DNA of 21,708 bases, taken from contig DBAZ01000018.1 in NCBI GenBank assembly GCA_002291945.1, positions 1 through 21,708 on the forward strand, read 5' to 3'. Under the pieces are notes generated by a model. The model was not told the origin of the DNA. It saw nothing but the letters and a program-made list of their open reading frames with translations, and searched no databases. Positions 13,939 through 21,589 of the stretch are shown one piece after another. How positions within the stretch are numbered: position 1 is the first letter of the stretch; each line of letters opens with the position of its first letter. Both the position numbers and the translations under genes were made by a program. Source of the DNA: Tepidimonas sp. UBA997. Its GTDB lineage: Bacteria > Pseudomonadota > Gammaproteobacteria > Burkholderiales > Burkholderiaceae_C.

Positions 13939-16338
13939 ATGCCGGCATGGTGTCGGCGGCGTGGCGCTTCGGTGGCGTGGGCCGTTCTGATGGTGTGCTC
14001 GGCCAGCGCCCAGGCGTCCGAGCCAGCGGCACCACTCAACCTGACGATGACTACCCGGCTACTGGACACCCTGCCGCGGGATGCGCGTGAACAGGCACCG
14101 GTGTTTCTTGCCGGCGAGCGCATCTCGGGGTCTTTGGGTCGGGAAACGGTCATTGAAGGTGATGTCGAGTTGCGCCGCCACGATCTGGTGTTGCGGGCCG
14201 ACCGTCTGGAGCGAACCGCCGACAACACCGCCCTGGCCACCGGCAACGTCAGAATCAACCGCGAAGGCGATCGATTCCAAGGTGCCGCATTGGAACTGCA
14301 ACTCGACACCCAGCGCGGCCGGTTCGAACAACCCACCTTCTCTTTTCTCCGAACCGGCGGGCACGGCGATGCTAGCCATGTGGATTTCGAGGGTCGAGAC
14401 CGGATGGTCGCCCACCAGGTTCGGTACACCACGTGCCCACGGACCAGTGCGAACGCCTGGGAGCCCGACTGGTACGTGGGTGCGAGCCGGATCGTCTTTG
14501 ACCAGGCGGCGGACACGGGTACCGCCACGAATGGCGTGCTGCGCTTCAAAGGGGTGCCCTTGCTGGCCTCGCCATGGATCAGCTTCCCCTTGTCGGATGC
14601 GCGCAAATCGGGCGTTCTGCCCCCGACGATCAACCTCGACAACCGCAGCGGTCTGGAGCTCACGCTGCCGTACTACCTGAATCTGGCCCCCAACCGGGAC
14701 GCCACGCTTTTTCCGACCCTCATGAGTCGCCGTGGGCTTGATCTGGGAGGGGAGTACCGCTACCTCGAACGCAACCACGCGGGCACGCTTCGTGTGGCCT
14801 ACATGGCCAACGACCAGCTTCGTGACGCTGATCGCTGGGCCGTCTCTGTGCGCCACCAGCATGTGCTGCCTAGCTTGCCCGGCACCTCACCCGTGCACTT
14901 GCGGCTTGATCACAATCGGGTCAGTGATGACAATTACTGGCGCGACTTCCCGCGCTCCAGCACCTCACTGACCGAGCGCCTCCTGCCCAGCGATGCCGTG
15001 CTCAGCACCACTGCAGGCCGATGGTCGTTGAGCGCTGGGGCTTACCGCTGGCAGACGCTTCAGGACCCGGACGATCTCATCCGTGCGCCCTATGATCGAC
15101 TGCCTTCCATCGCGGCACGCTACCAACCCGGCCGCCTGCCTGGATCGACTAGCGACACCTTCACGCTGGCCGCACTGACCGAGGTCACCCAATTCGTGAC
15201 CGACCGCGCCCCGGTGATCGGGGGGCTGAATCGGATCACCGATGTGAACGCTACCCGGTGGCTGGCACAGGCCCATCTGGGGGCGGAATGGCAGGCACCC
15301 GGCTGGTACGTGCGCCCAGCGTTGCGTCTGCATGCGCGCCAGTATCAGTTTGACCGGGCCGTTGGGCCCCTGAGCGACCGATCACGGCAGGCCAGCTTTC
15401 TGATCCCGACCTTGTCCTTGGACAGTGGCCTCTTCTTTGACCGAGACACCCAGGTGTTGGGCCGCAACGCCATCCAGACGCTGGAGCCTCGACTGTTCTT
15501 CACAGTCACACCTTTTCAGGAACAGGGCTATTTGCCGGTCTACGACAGTGCCGCTTTTGATTTCAACCTCGCCACCATTTTTTCGCCCAACCCCTTTGCC
15601 GGTCACGACCGCATAGCCGACTTGCATGCCGTGACTCTGGGATTGACTTCACGCATCATCAGCCCGGACACCGGGGCCGAGTGGGCTAGCTTCGGCATTG
15701 CGCAGCGCCTGCGCCTGAGCGACCAGCGCGTGGTTCTGCCAAGCGAAGATGGCACCGCCGCAGTCTTGACGGAACGCATCAGCGACGTGTTGCTGGCTGG
15801 CTCACTCAACTGGAATCCGGCATGGTCGTTCAACGGTACGGTTCAGTTCGACCCCCAAACGCGTCAATCGGTACGCACCACCCTGGGGGGGCGCTACAAC
15901 CCGGGGAACTTCCGCGTGGTGAGTGCGGCGTATCGTCTGCAACGCGACGAAAGCGAGCAGATCGATGTGGCCTGGCAGTGGCCCCTGAGTGATCTGATGC
16001 CTGGCCCACGGGCACCCGATCTTGGCTGGGGCCGCGGCTTGGGCCCTGGCCACTGGTATTCGGTCGGTCGGATCAATTTCAGCCTGGAAGACCGTCGGGT
16101 GATCGATCTGGTCGCGGGGTTCGAATACGACGCCGGCTGCTGGATTGGCCGCGTGGTGCTCGAACGCCTCCAGCAAAGCCGTGCCAGCGCCAACCAGCGC
16201 ATCATGTTTCAGCTGGAATTCTCGGGCTTTTCCAGGCTGGGCTCCAATCCGCTGCAAACCCTGCGCGACAACATTCCCCGCTACCAATTCCTGCGCGAGC
16301 AGATCAACCCGCCGAGCCGTTTTGAGCGCTATGACTAA
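13939..16338 (+). CDS. lptD: LPS-assembly protein LptD
   Basis: Outer-membrane beta-barrel that, with LptE, inserts lipopolysaccharide into the outer leaflet. From ATG 13939 it has 799 residues: a signal peptide (RRR n-region, hydrophobic 10-22, likely cleavage after ASAQA), an OstA/LptA-like jellyroll (about 50-180), then the LptD barrel with ASPWISFPLSDARKSGVL and PYYLNLAPNRDATL, ending in FLREQINPPSRFERYD. I prefer 13939 because the signal peptide then begins at the N-terminus; ATG 13810 has a better Shine-Dalgarno (GGGGGTGAT) but would add 43 residues with weak coding character and leave only 34 bp to the divergent amgK. Mature LptD has only two Cys, C166 and C734. The stop overlaps the surA start by 8 bp. 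Confidence 0.93.
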   Translation: MPAWCRRRGASVAWAVLMVCSASAQASEPAAPLNLTMTTRLLDTLPRDAREQAPVFLAGERISGSLGRETVIEGDVELRRHDLVLRADRLERTADNTALATGNVRINREGDRFQGAALELQLDTQRGRFEQPTFSFLRTGGHGDASHVDFEGRDRMVAHQVRYTTCPRTSANAWEPDWYVGASRIVFDQAADTGTATNGVLRFKGVPLLASPWISFPLSDARKSGVLPPTINLDNRSGLELTLPYYLNLAPNRDATLFPTLMSRRGLDLGGEYRYLERNHAGTLRVAYMANDQLRDADRWAVSVRHQHVLPSLPGTSPVHLRLDHNRVSDDNYWRDFPRSSTSLTERLLPSDAVLSTTAGRWSLSAGAYRWQTLQDPDDLIRAPYDRLPSIAARYQPGRLPGSTSDTFTLAALTEVTQFVTDRAPVIGGLNRITDVNATRWLAQAHLGAEWQAPGWYVRPALRLHARQYQFDRAVGPLSDRSRQASFLIPTLSLDSGLFFDRDTQVLGRNAIQTLEPRLFFTVTPFQEQGYLPVYDSAAFDFNLATIFSPNPFAGHDRIADLHAVTLGLTSRIISPDTGAEWASFGIAQRLRLSDQRVVLPSEDGTAAVLTERISDVLLAGSLNWNPAWSFNGTVQFDPQTRQSVRTTLGGRYNPGNFRVVSAAYRLQRDESEQIDVAWQWPLSDLMPGPRAPDLGWGRGLGPGHWYSVGRINFSLEDRRVIDLVAGFEYDAGCWIGRVVLERLQQSRASANQRIMFQLEFSGFSRLGSNPLQTLRDNIPRYQFLREQINPPSRFERYD

Positions 16339-17671
16339 ACTGCCTGTATCCCTTTTCGTCCGACCCTTGCATGCGCTGGGTGCATTGACCCTGGCGCTGG
16401 CCTGTATCATGCCGACCTTTGCGGTCCATGCCCAGGGCGGCCCAAGCCCCCGTGAAGCCGACCGGATTCTGGTGCTGGTCAATGCCGAGCCCATCACCAG
16501 TGCCGACCTTCGCGCCCGTCTGGCGCTCATTCAACCCCCGCCAGGTGGCAGCCTGCCACCTCCCGACGAACTGGCTCGGCAGGTTCTGGAGCAACTGATC
16601 CTCGAACAAACCCAGATTCAGTGGGCCATGCAAACGGGTATTCGGGTCGATGACGCCAGTGTCGATGATGCCGAAGCCCAGGTGGCCCGACAAAATGGCC
16701 TGAGCGTGGAGCAGTTGCATCAGCGCCTGCGGGCCATGGGGACTTCGCCCACCGCATTCCGAGCCAATCTGCGCAACGACATCCTGCTTCAACGTGCGCG
16801 AGCGCGAGGGATTGAAAGCCGCACGCGCATCACCGAACGCGACATCGACGCCTATCTTCAAGAGCAAGCGGCGCTTGCCGCACCGAATCAGACTGCGCTG
16901 CATCTGGCCCAAATTCTCATTGCGGTCCCTGAAAACGCCGACTCCAGCACCCGTGCGGCGCTGGAGGCTCGTGCGCGTGAACTGGCCCAGCAGGCCCGCC
17001 AGGGCCAAGACTTCGCAGCGCTGGCTCAGCAGTTCTCTGCAGGGCCAGAACGTGAAGCGGGGGGGCAAATGGGGCTGCGCACCGCCGATCGCTATCCGAC
17101 CCTGTTTCTGGAGGCGATTCGCCATCTGCGCCGAGGCGACGTCACAGATCCCGTTCGCAGCGGAGCCGGCTTTCATGTGTTGAAGGTTCTGGAAAAGCGC
17201 CCGCTCAATCTGCCCGAAGAAACCCTGCCGGAAACACGGGCGCGGCATATCCTGATTCGCCCGACCGCTCAGTTGGACGAACGCAATGCCGCCGCCCGTC
17301 TGAGCGAGATCCGCCAACAGATCGTGGCCGGGCAGATCAGCTTTGCCGATGCGGCCCGCACCTTCAGTCAGGATGGGTCGGCTCGTGAAGGGGGTGAGTT
17401 GGGCTGGGCTCGTGCAGGCATGTTCGTGCCGGAATTCGAGCAAGTCATGAACCAGCTCGCGCCCGGTGACATTTCCACCCCTTTCCTGTCCCGATTCGGT
17501 GTTCACCTGCTGCAAGTGGTGGAGCGGCGTCAGGTGGCCAAAACGGTACGTGAGCGCCGCGAATGGGTACGCAACCGGTTGCGTGAACAACGCGCCGAGG
17601 CCGCCTACGAAGATTGGTCTCGTGAACTGCGTGCACAGGCGTTCATTGAATTTCGCGAGACTGACCGGTGA
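16331..17671 (+). CDS. surA: Periplasmic chaperone / peptidyl-prolyl isomerase SurA
   Basis: Periplasmic chaperone for unfolded outer-membrane proteins, including LptD, which is encoded just upstream. It has 446 residues: signal peptide 1-35 (hydrophobic 13-30, cleavage near VHAQ), SurA N-terminal chaperone domain (about 40-175) starting DRILVLVNAEPITSADL, a first parvulin domain (about 189-288, with QQFSAGPEREAGGQMGLR), a second parvulin domain (about 302-400, with ARHILIRP, FSQDGSAREGGELGW and FLSRFGVHLLQVVERR), and a C-terminal helix. The second domain keeps the better catalytic-type motifs, as in E. coli. It starts at ATG 16331 inside the lptD end (ATGACTAA, 8 bp overlap) and its stop overlaps the rsmA GTG. 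Confidence 0.96.
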   Translation: MTKLPVSLFVRPLHALGALTLALACIMPTFAVHAQGGPSPREADRILVLVNAEPITSADLRARLALIQPPPGGSLPPPDELARQVLEQLILEQTQIQWAMQTGIRVDDASVDDAEAQVARQNGLSVEQLHQRLRAMGTSPTAFRANLRNDILLQRARARGIESRTRITERDIDAYLQEQAALAAPNQTALHLAQILIAVPENADSSTRAALEARARELAQQARQGQDFAALAQQFSAGPEREAGGQMGLRTADRYPTLFLEAIRHLRRGDVTDPVRSGAGFHVLKVLEKRPLNLPEETLPETRARHILIRPTAQLDERNAAARLSEIRQQIVAGQISFADAARTFSQDGSAREGGELGWARAGMFVPEFEQVMNQLAPGDISTPFLSRFGVHLLQVVERRQVAKTVRERREWVRNRLREQRAEAAYEDWSRELRAQAFIEFRETDR

Positions 17672-18468
17672 AGTCCGCGTCCACCACGTGTGGCCCCCAC
17701 CGGGCACGCAAGCGTTTTGGTCAGCATTTCCTCGCGGAGCCGGCCATCATCGACGCCATCGTGCGCGCCATCCAGCCCGTACCGGGTGACGCCATGATCG
17801 AAATCGGCCCAGGGCTGGCGGCGTTGACGCAGCCACTGGTCGAGCGTCTGGGCCACTTGACGGTCATCGAACTGGACCGGGATCTCGCAGCCCGCTTGCG
17901 GGCGCACCGTCAATTGAGCGTGATCGAATCCGATGTTCTTCGGGTGGATTTTGCTCAACTGGCCAAAGATGGTCTGCATGGGCGGCCACCCCAGCGGTTG
18001 CGCATCGTGGGCAATCTGCCCTACAACATTTCCAGCCCCATTCTGTTTCATCTGCTGGCCGATGCGCATCATGTGATCGATCAGCATTTCATGTTGCAGA
18101 AGGAAGTCATCGACCGAATGGTTGCGAGGCCGTCCACTGCTGAGTACGGGCGCTTGAGTGTGATGCTGCAGTGGCGCTACGACATGGTGAACGTGCTGCA
18201 TGTTCCCCCCGAAAGCTTCGACCCACCACCGCGGGTGGACAGTGCGGTGGTGCGCATGGTGCCCCTGAGCCATCCGCCTTCCCTGCGACCAGGCGTGCTG
18301 GAGCGCTTGGTGCGGTCTGCATTTTCACAGCGGCGCAAGCTGCTGCGTCACAGCTTGGGCAAGTGGCTGGATGAACAGGGTTTCAGCGGCTCTTTCGACC
18401 TGCAGCGCCGCGCCGAGGAGGTCCCGGTCGAGGAGTACGTCGGACTTGCCGAAACCCTCAGTGTCTGA
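17668..18468 (+). CDS. rsmA: 16S rRNA dimethyladenosine transferase RsmA (KsgA)
   Basis: Dimethylates A1518 and A1519 of 16S rRNA late in 30S assembly, using S-adenosylmethionine. It has 266 residues. Visible motifs: RKRFGQHFL (15-22), cofactor motif I EIGPGLAALT (45-54), IELD (67-70), the ESD motif (87-89), and catalytic GNLPYNISSP (115-124). The C-terminal domain has FDPPPRVDSAVVRM and FSQRRKLLRHSLGKW. It starts at GTG 17668, overlapping the surA stop as GTGA; no upstream ATG is possible without running far into surA, so translational coupling is likely. pdxA, which often lies between surA and rsmA in other proteobacteria, is absent. It converges on the barstar-like gene after 4 bp. Confidence 0.96.
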   Translation: MKSASTTCGPHRARKRFGQHFLAEPAIIDAIVRAIQPVPGDAMIEIGPGLAALTQPLVERLGHLTVIELDRDLAARLRAHRQLSVIESDVLRVDFAQLAKDGLHGRPPQRLRIVGNLPYNISSPILFHLLADAHHVIDQHFMLQKEVIDRMVARPSTAEYGRLSVMLQWRYDMVNVLHVPPESFDPPPRVDSAVVRMVPLSHPPSLRPGVLERLVRSAFSQRRKLLRHSLGKWLDEQGFSGSFDLQRRAEEVPVEEYVGLAETLSV

Positions 18469-18472
18469 CGAA

Positions 18473-19009
18473 TCAGGCCGCCGTCAACCAATAGCCTGCA
18501 TTGAACGGGCTGCTCATGCGCAAGGCTTGTGGGCTGACGTCAACCAGTTTGTCCGTCAGGAGCGGCTCATCCCTAGCTTCGAGATCGGCCGCTTTGGGCG
18601 CACGGGCGACCGAAAAAGAATAGAAGCAGCGAAACGGCACTTTACGATCGCTCCAGTAGTCGGCCACGTCCCGGAAAATGTCGAGCAGTTGCTCGCGAGC
18701 CTCTTTGTCGAACTTGGGGCCCGTCGGGATGTGCTCCAGAACGACGATGAATCCGGTTTGCGGCCCCGACTTGTGCACGACGTCCGTCAGGCTGTCGTAG
18801 AGCGCATCAAAGTTCTTGCCGGTTTGAATGGGCAAGGTGTACTGCCGTGAAACGAGATCCAGAACGTCCTGCTTGTTCAGGGCTGCGGCCAGGTTGGCGT
18901 AGAGAAAGTGGTGCCCCAGTTGCCCGGCGGATGCCTCCAGGTCCTTGACCGTGTGGGCTCGTATCGACTGCACGATATTGGTTCGCACGTTACGAAGCGA
19001 TGTGTCCAT
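18473..19009 (-). CDS. Barstar-family protein (putative ribonuclease inhibitor)
   Basis: A 178-residue protein with a barstar-like domain at about 35-135. The key segment is GKNFDALYDSLTD (64-76), matching the barstar YGENLDALWDCLTG helix; D68 and D72 correspond to barstar D35 and D39, the residue that binds the barnase active site, and Trp38 is replaced by Tyr71. A conserved hydrophobic strand (TGFIVVLEHIP) and a late strand (VPFRCFYSFS) fit the fold. A 45-residue C-terminal tail (VARAPKAADLEARDEP onward) extends beyond the usual barstar length. I chose ATG 19009 because upstream residues to 19177 look non-coding. No ribonuclease gene is in view, so its target is unknown; such orphan barstar homologues are common in Burkholderiales. 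Confidence 0.8.
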   Translation of the reverse strand: MDTSLRNVRTNIVQSIRAHTVKDLEASAGQLGHHFLYANLAAALNKQDVLDLVSRQYTLPIQTGKNFDALYDSLTDVVHKSGPQTGFIVVLEHIPTGPKFDKEAREQLLDIFRDVADYWSDRKVPFRCFYSFSVARAPKAADLEARDEPLLTDKLVDVSPQALRMSSPFNAGYWLTAA

Positions 19010-19071
19010 CTCCGTGGTTTTTCCCGAAGTGAAAGTTGTAAAAAGGTGGCTGGGCGGGTTCACGAAGCGGC

Positions 19072-19094
19072 TGACCCGTGCTAGCCACGGGTTA
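19072..19094. other. Strong inverted repeat between maeB and the barstar-like gene
   Basis: ACCCGTG (19074-19080) and CACGGGT (19086-19092) form a perfect 7-bp stem around CTAGC, extendable to 9 bp with one wobble pair. It partly overlaps a second perfect palindrome, GGGTTAACCC (19089-19098). No U-tract follows on either strand, so a simple terminator is unlikely; it may be an operator for the barstar-like gene or a processing hairpin. Confidence 0.5.
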
Positions 19095-19146
19095 ACCCTG
19101 AAATCCAAAGGCATTAGTTTGCCTGAACCGCCCCAAAAAAGCAACC

Positions 19147-19164
19147 AAAAAAGCAAAGGCTGCT
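19147..19164 (-). terminator. Weak intrinsic terminator candidate after maeB
   Basis: On the minus strand, starting at the last base of the maeB stop, AGCA-GCCTT-TGCT forms a short stem followed by a T-tract. A similar GCTTTTTTGG tract repeats about 12 bp further on. The stem is only 4-5 bp, so termination may be inefficient. Confidence 0.35.
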
Positions 19165-21479
19165 CAGGTGCTGGCAACCGCTCGGGGCCCCACGTTGGCC
19201 TCGGCCACGGTCAAGGCCGTCATGTTGACGATGCGCCGCACGGTGGCGCTGGCGGTGAGGATGTGTACCGGCTTGGCCACACCAAGCAGCATCGGGCCGA
19301 TGGCGATGCCACCGCCGGCGGCGGTCTTGAGCAGGTTGTAGGCAATGTTGGCAGCGTCGATGTTGGGGAACACCAGCAGGTTGGCATCGCCCTCCAGCAC
19401 GTTGCGCGGCATGATGCGCTGGCGGGCTTCGGCATCGAGTGCGATGTCGCCGTGCATTTCCCCTTCCACCGCCATCCAGGGGGCTTGTTGGCGCAAAATG
19501 TCGAGCACTTGACGCATTTTGACGGCAGAAGGCTGATCTGATGAGCCAAAATTGGAGTGCGACAGCAAAGCCGCCTTGGGCGTGATGCCGAATCGCAGCA
19601 TTTTGCGTGCCGCCATCTGGGTGATTTCGGCGAGTTGCTCGGCGCTGGGGTCGTAGTTGACGTGCGTGTCAACCAGGAACACCTGCCGTCCGGGCAGCAT
19701 CAGCGCGTTCATGGCGGCGTAGCACAGGGCACCGGGTCGCTTGCCGATCACCTGGTCGATGTAGTTCAGGTGCATTGGGTTGGTGCCCCAGGTGCCGCAG
19801 ATCAGCCCATCGACATCGCCGCGGCGCAGCAGCATGGCACCGATCAGGCTCAGGCGGCGGCGCATCTCGATCTTGGCCAACTGCTCGGTCACGCCGCGCC
19901 GCTCCATGAGTTGGTGGTAGCTCTGCCAGAGTTCGCGGTAGCGGTCGTCGTGTTCGACGTTGACCACATCGTAGTCCAGGCCCTCTTTCAGGCGCAGACC
20001 AAACTTCTGCACCCGCTGGGCCATGATGGCGGGGCGCCCGATCAGGGTCGGTCGCGCCAGCCCGTCGTCCACCACGATCTGGCAGGCCCGCAGCACCCGC
20101 TCATCTTCGCCTTCGGCGTAGGCGATGCGCTTGTGCCGGGCCTGCTTGGCAATGGTGAAGACCGGCTTCATCATGGTGCCGGAGGCAAACACAAAGCTTT
20201 GCAGCTTCTCGCGATAAGCCTCCAGATCGGCAATCGGCCTTGCAGCCACGCCGCTGTCGGCCGCCGCCTGCGCCACGGCGGGCGCGATCTTCATCATCAA
20301 GCGCGGGTCAAATGGCTTGGGGATCAGGTACTCGGGGCCAAAGGCCAGTTTTTCGCCCGCGTAAGCGGCGGCCACCACCTCGCTTTGCTCGGCCTTGGCC
20401 AGTTCGGCAATCGCGTACACCGCCGCGATCTCCATCTCGTCGGTGATGGTGGCCGCGCCCGCGTCCAGCGCACCGCGGAAAATGTAGGGAAAGCACAGGA
20501 CGTTGTTGACCTGGTTCGGGTAATCGGTGCGGCCCGTGGCCATGATGGCATCGTCGCGCACGGCCCGGACTTCTTCGGGCAGGATTTCGGGCGTCGGGTT
20601 GGCCAGCGCCAGAATCAAGGGCTGGGCCGCCATCTTGGCCACCATGTCGGGCTTGAGGACACCGCCCGCCGACAGGCCGAGGAAGATGTCGGCCCCCTCG
20701 ATCACCTCGGCCAGTTTGCGCTGCTCGGTCGGCTGGGCATACTGGGCTTTGTCGGGGTCCATCAACTCGGTGCGGCCCGCATAGACTACGCCTGCGAGGT
20801 CCGTCACCCAGATGTTTTCACGCGCAATGCCGAGCTTGACCAGCAGCCCCAGACAAGCCAGTGCCGCAGCCCCGGCCCCGGACGTGACCAGTTTGACCTG
20901 CTTCAGCTCCTTGCCCACCACGTTCAAGCCGTTCAGAATGGCCGCCCCGACCACGATGGCGGTGCCGTGCTGGTCGTCGTGGAAAACCGGGATCTTCATG
21001 CGTTCGCGCAGCTTGCGCTCGACGTAGAAGCAGTCCGGTGCCTTGATGTCTTCGAGGTTGACGCCGCCGAAGGTAGGCTCCAGCGCCGCAATGATCTCGA
21101 CCAGCTTGTCCGGGTCTTTTTCGTTGATCTCGATGTCGAACACATCGATGCCGGCGAACTTCTTGAACAGCACGCCCTTGCCTTCCATCACCGGCTTGGC
21201 CGCCAGCGGGCCGATGTCGCCCAGACCCAGCACCGCCGTGCCGTTGGTGATGACCGCCACCAGATTGCCCCGGCTGGTGTACTTGTAGGCGTTCACCGGG
21301 TCGGCAACGATTTCCTCGCACGGAGCCGCCACGCCGGGTGAATAGGCCAGTGCCAGATCGCGCTGGCTGGTCAACTGCTTGGTGGCGGCTATCGCCACTT
21401 TCCCAGGGGTCGGTTGTGCGTGATACTCCAGAGCGGCACGGCGTAACTCGGCGCGTTTGTCTTGCTGCTTTTGTGACAT
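19164..21479 (-). CDS. maeB: NADP-dependent malic enzyme, MaeB type
   Basis: Converts malate to pyruvate and CO2 with reduction of NADP+. From ATG 21479 it has 771 residues, close to E. coli MaeB. The malic domain includes ALAYSPGVAAPCEEI with catalytic Tyr46, ITNGTAVLGLGDIG (77-90), KPVMEGKGVLFKKFAGID and the metal-binding region VFHDDQHGTAIV (165-176). The nucleotide-binding domain has TSGAGAAALACL (199-210). The C-terminal third (about 440-771) is a phosphotransacetylase-like domain with GLICGTWGTNPMHLNYID, known in MaeB to bind acetyl-CoA and mediate allosteric control, not catalysis. The start is set by MSQKQQDKRAELR and GGAG upstream; longer in-frame starts cross the promoter. It is a source of NADPH alongside the pnt operon. 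Confidence 0.96.
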   Translation of the reverse strand: MSQKQQDKRAELRRAALEYHAQPTPGKVAIAATKQLTSQRDLALAYSPGVAAPCEEIVADPVNAYKYTSRGNLVAVITNGTAVLGLGDIGPLAAKPVMEGKGVLFKKFAGIDVFDIEINEKDPDKLVEIIAALEPTFGGVNLEDIKAPDCFYVERKLRERMKIPVFHDDQHGTAIVVGAAILNGLNVVGKELKQVKLVTSGAGAAALACLGLLVKLGIARENIWVTDLAGVVYAGRTELMDPDKAQYAQPTEQRKLAEVIEGADIFLGLSAGGVLKPDMVAKMAAQPLILALANPTPEILPEEVRAVRDDAIMATGRTDYPNQVNNVLCFPYIFRGALDAGAATITDEMEIAAVYAIAELAKAEQSEVVAAAYAGEKLAFGPEYLIPKPFDPRLMMKIAPAVAQAAADSGVAARPIADLEAYREKLQSFVFASGTMMKPVFTIAKQARHKRIAYAEGEDERVLRACQIVVDDGLARPTLIGRPAIMAQRVQKFGLRLKEGLDYDVVNVEHDDRYRELWQSYHQLMERRGVTEQLAKIEMRRRLSLIGAMLLRRGDVDGLICGTWGTNPMHLNYIDQVIGKRPGALCYAAMNALMLPGRQVFLVDTHVNYDPSAEQLAEITQMAARKMLRFGITPKAALLSHSNFGSSDQPSAVKMRQVLDILRQQAPWMAVEGEMHGDIALDAEARQRIMPRNVLEGDANLLVFPNIDAANIAYNLLKTAAGGGIAIGPMLLGVAKPVHILTASATVRRIVNMTALTVAEANVGPRAVAST

Positions 21480-21540
21480 GGTCGCTGTCTCCACGATGTG
21501 AAATGGCGGGCCGCATGGTGAAGCGACGTGCCGGATCACC

Positions 21541-21569
21541 ATTTTATGCTGTCCATCGAGGCCTGTCTG
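21541..21569 (-). promoter_or_regulatory. Candidate maeB promoter
   Basis: Reading the minus strand, CAGACA (21569-21564) and TAAAAT (21546-21541) are 17 bp apart, 4 and 5 of 6 to consensus. The start site would be near 21534, giving a leader of about 55 nt with GGAG before the maeB ATG. The rest of the right end, to 21708, shows no supported gene. Confidence 0.4.
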
Positions 21570-21570
21570 A

Positions 21571-21589
21571 ATGCGACACTCATGCGACA
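21571..21589. repeat. Direct repeat ATGCGACA with 11-bp period upstream of maeB
   Basis: ATGCGACA occurs at 21571-21578 and 21582-21589, separated by CTC. The two copies are one helical turn apart and lie immediately upstream of the putative maeB -35 box, the position expected for an activator binding site. The outer ends CTGTC (21563-21567) and GACAG (21586-21590) also form an inverted pair. The factor is unknown. Confidence 0.4.

Noticed and set aside
16304..17707. 467-codon frame antisense to surA
   Set aside because: No domain, composition typical of antisense shadows, while surA has a signal peptide and two parvulin domains.
19010..19177. In-frame N-terminal extension of the barstar-like gene
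   Set aside because: It would overlap the maeB 3' end and cross palindromes and A/T tracts; the residues look random.
19557..21341. 594-codon frame antisense to maeB
   Set aside because: Antisense of a fully conserved malic enzyme; composition rich in His/Gln/Asp/Gly with no motif.
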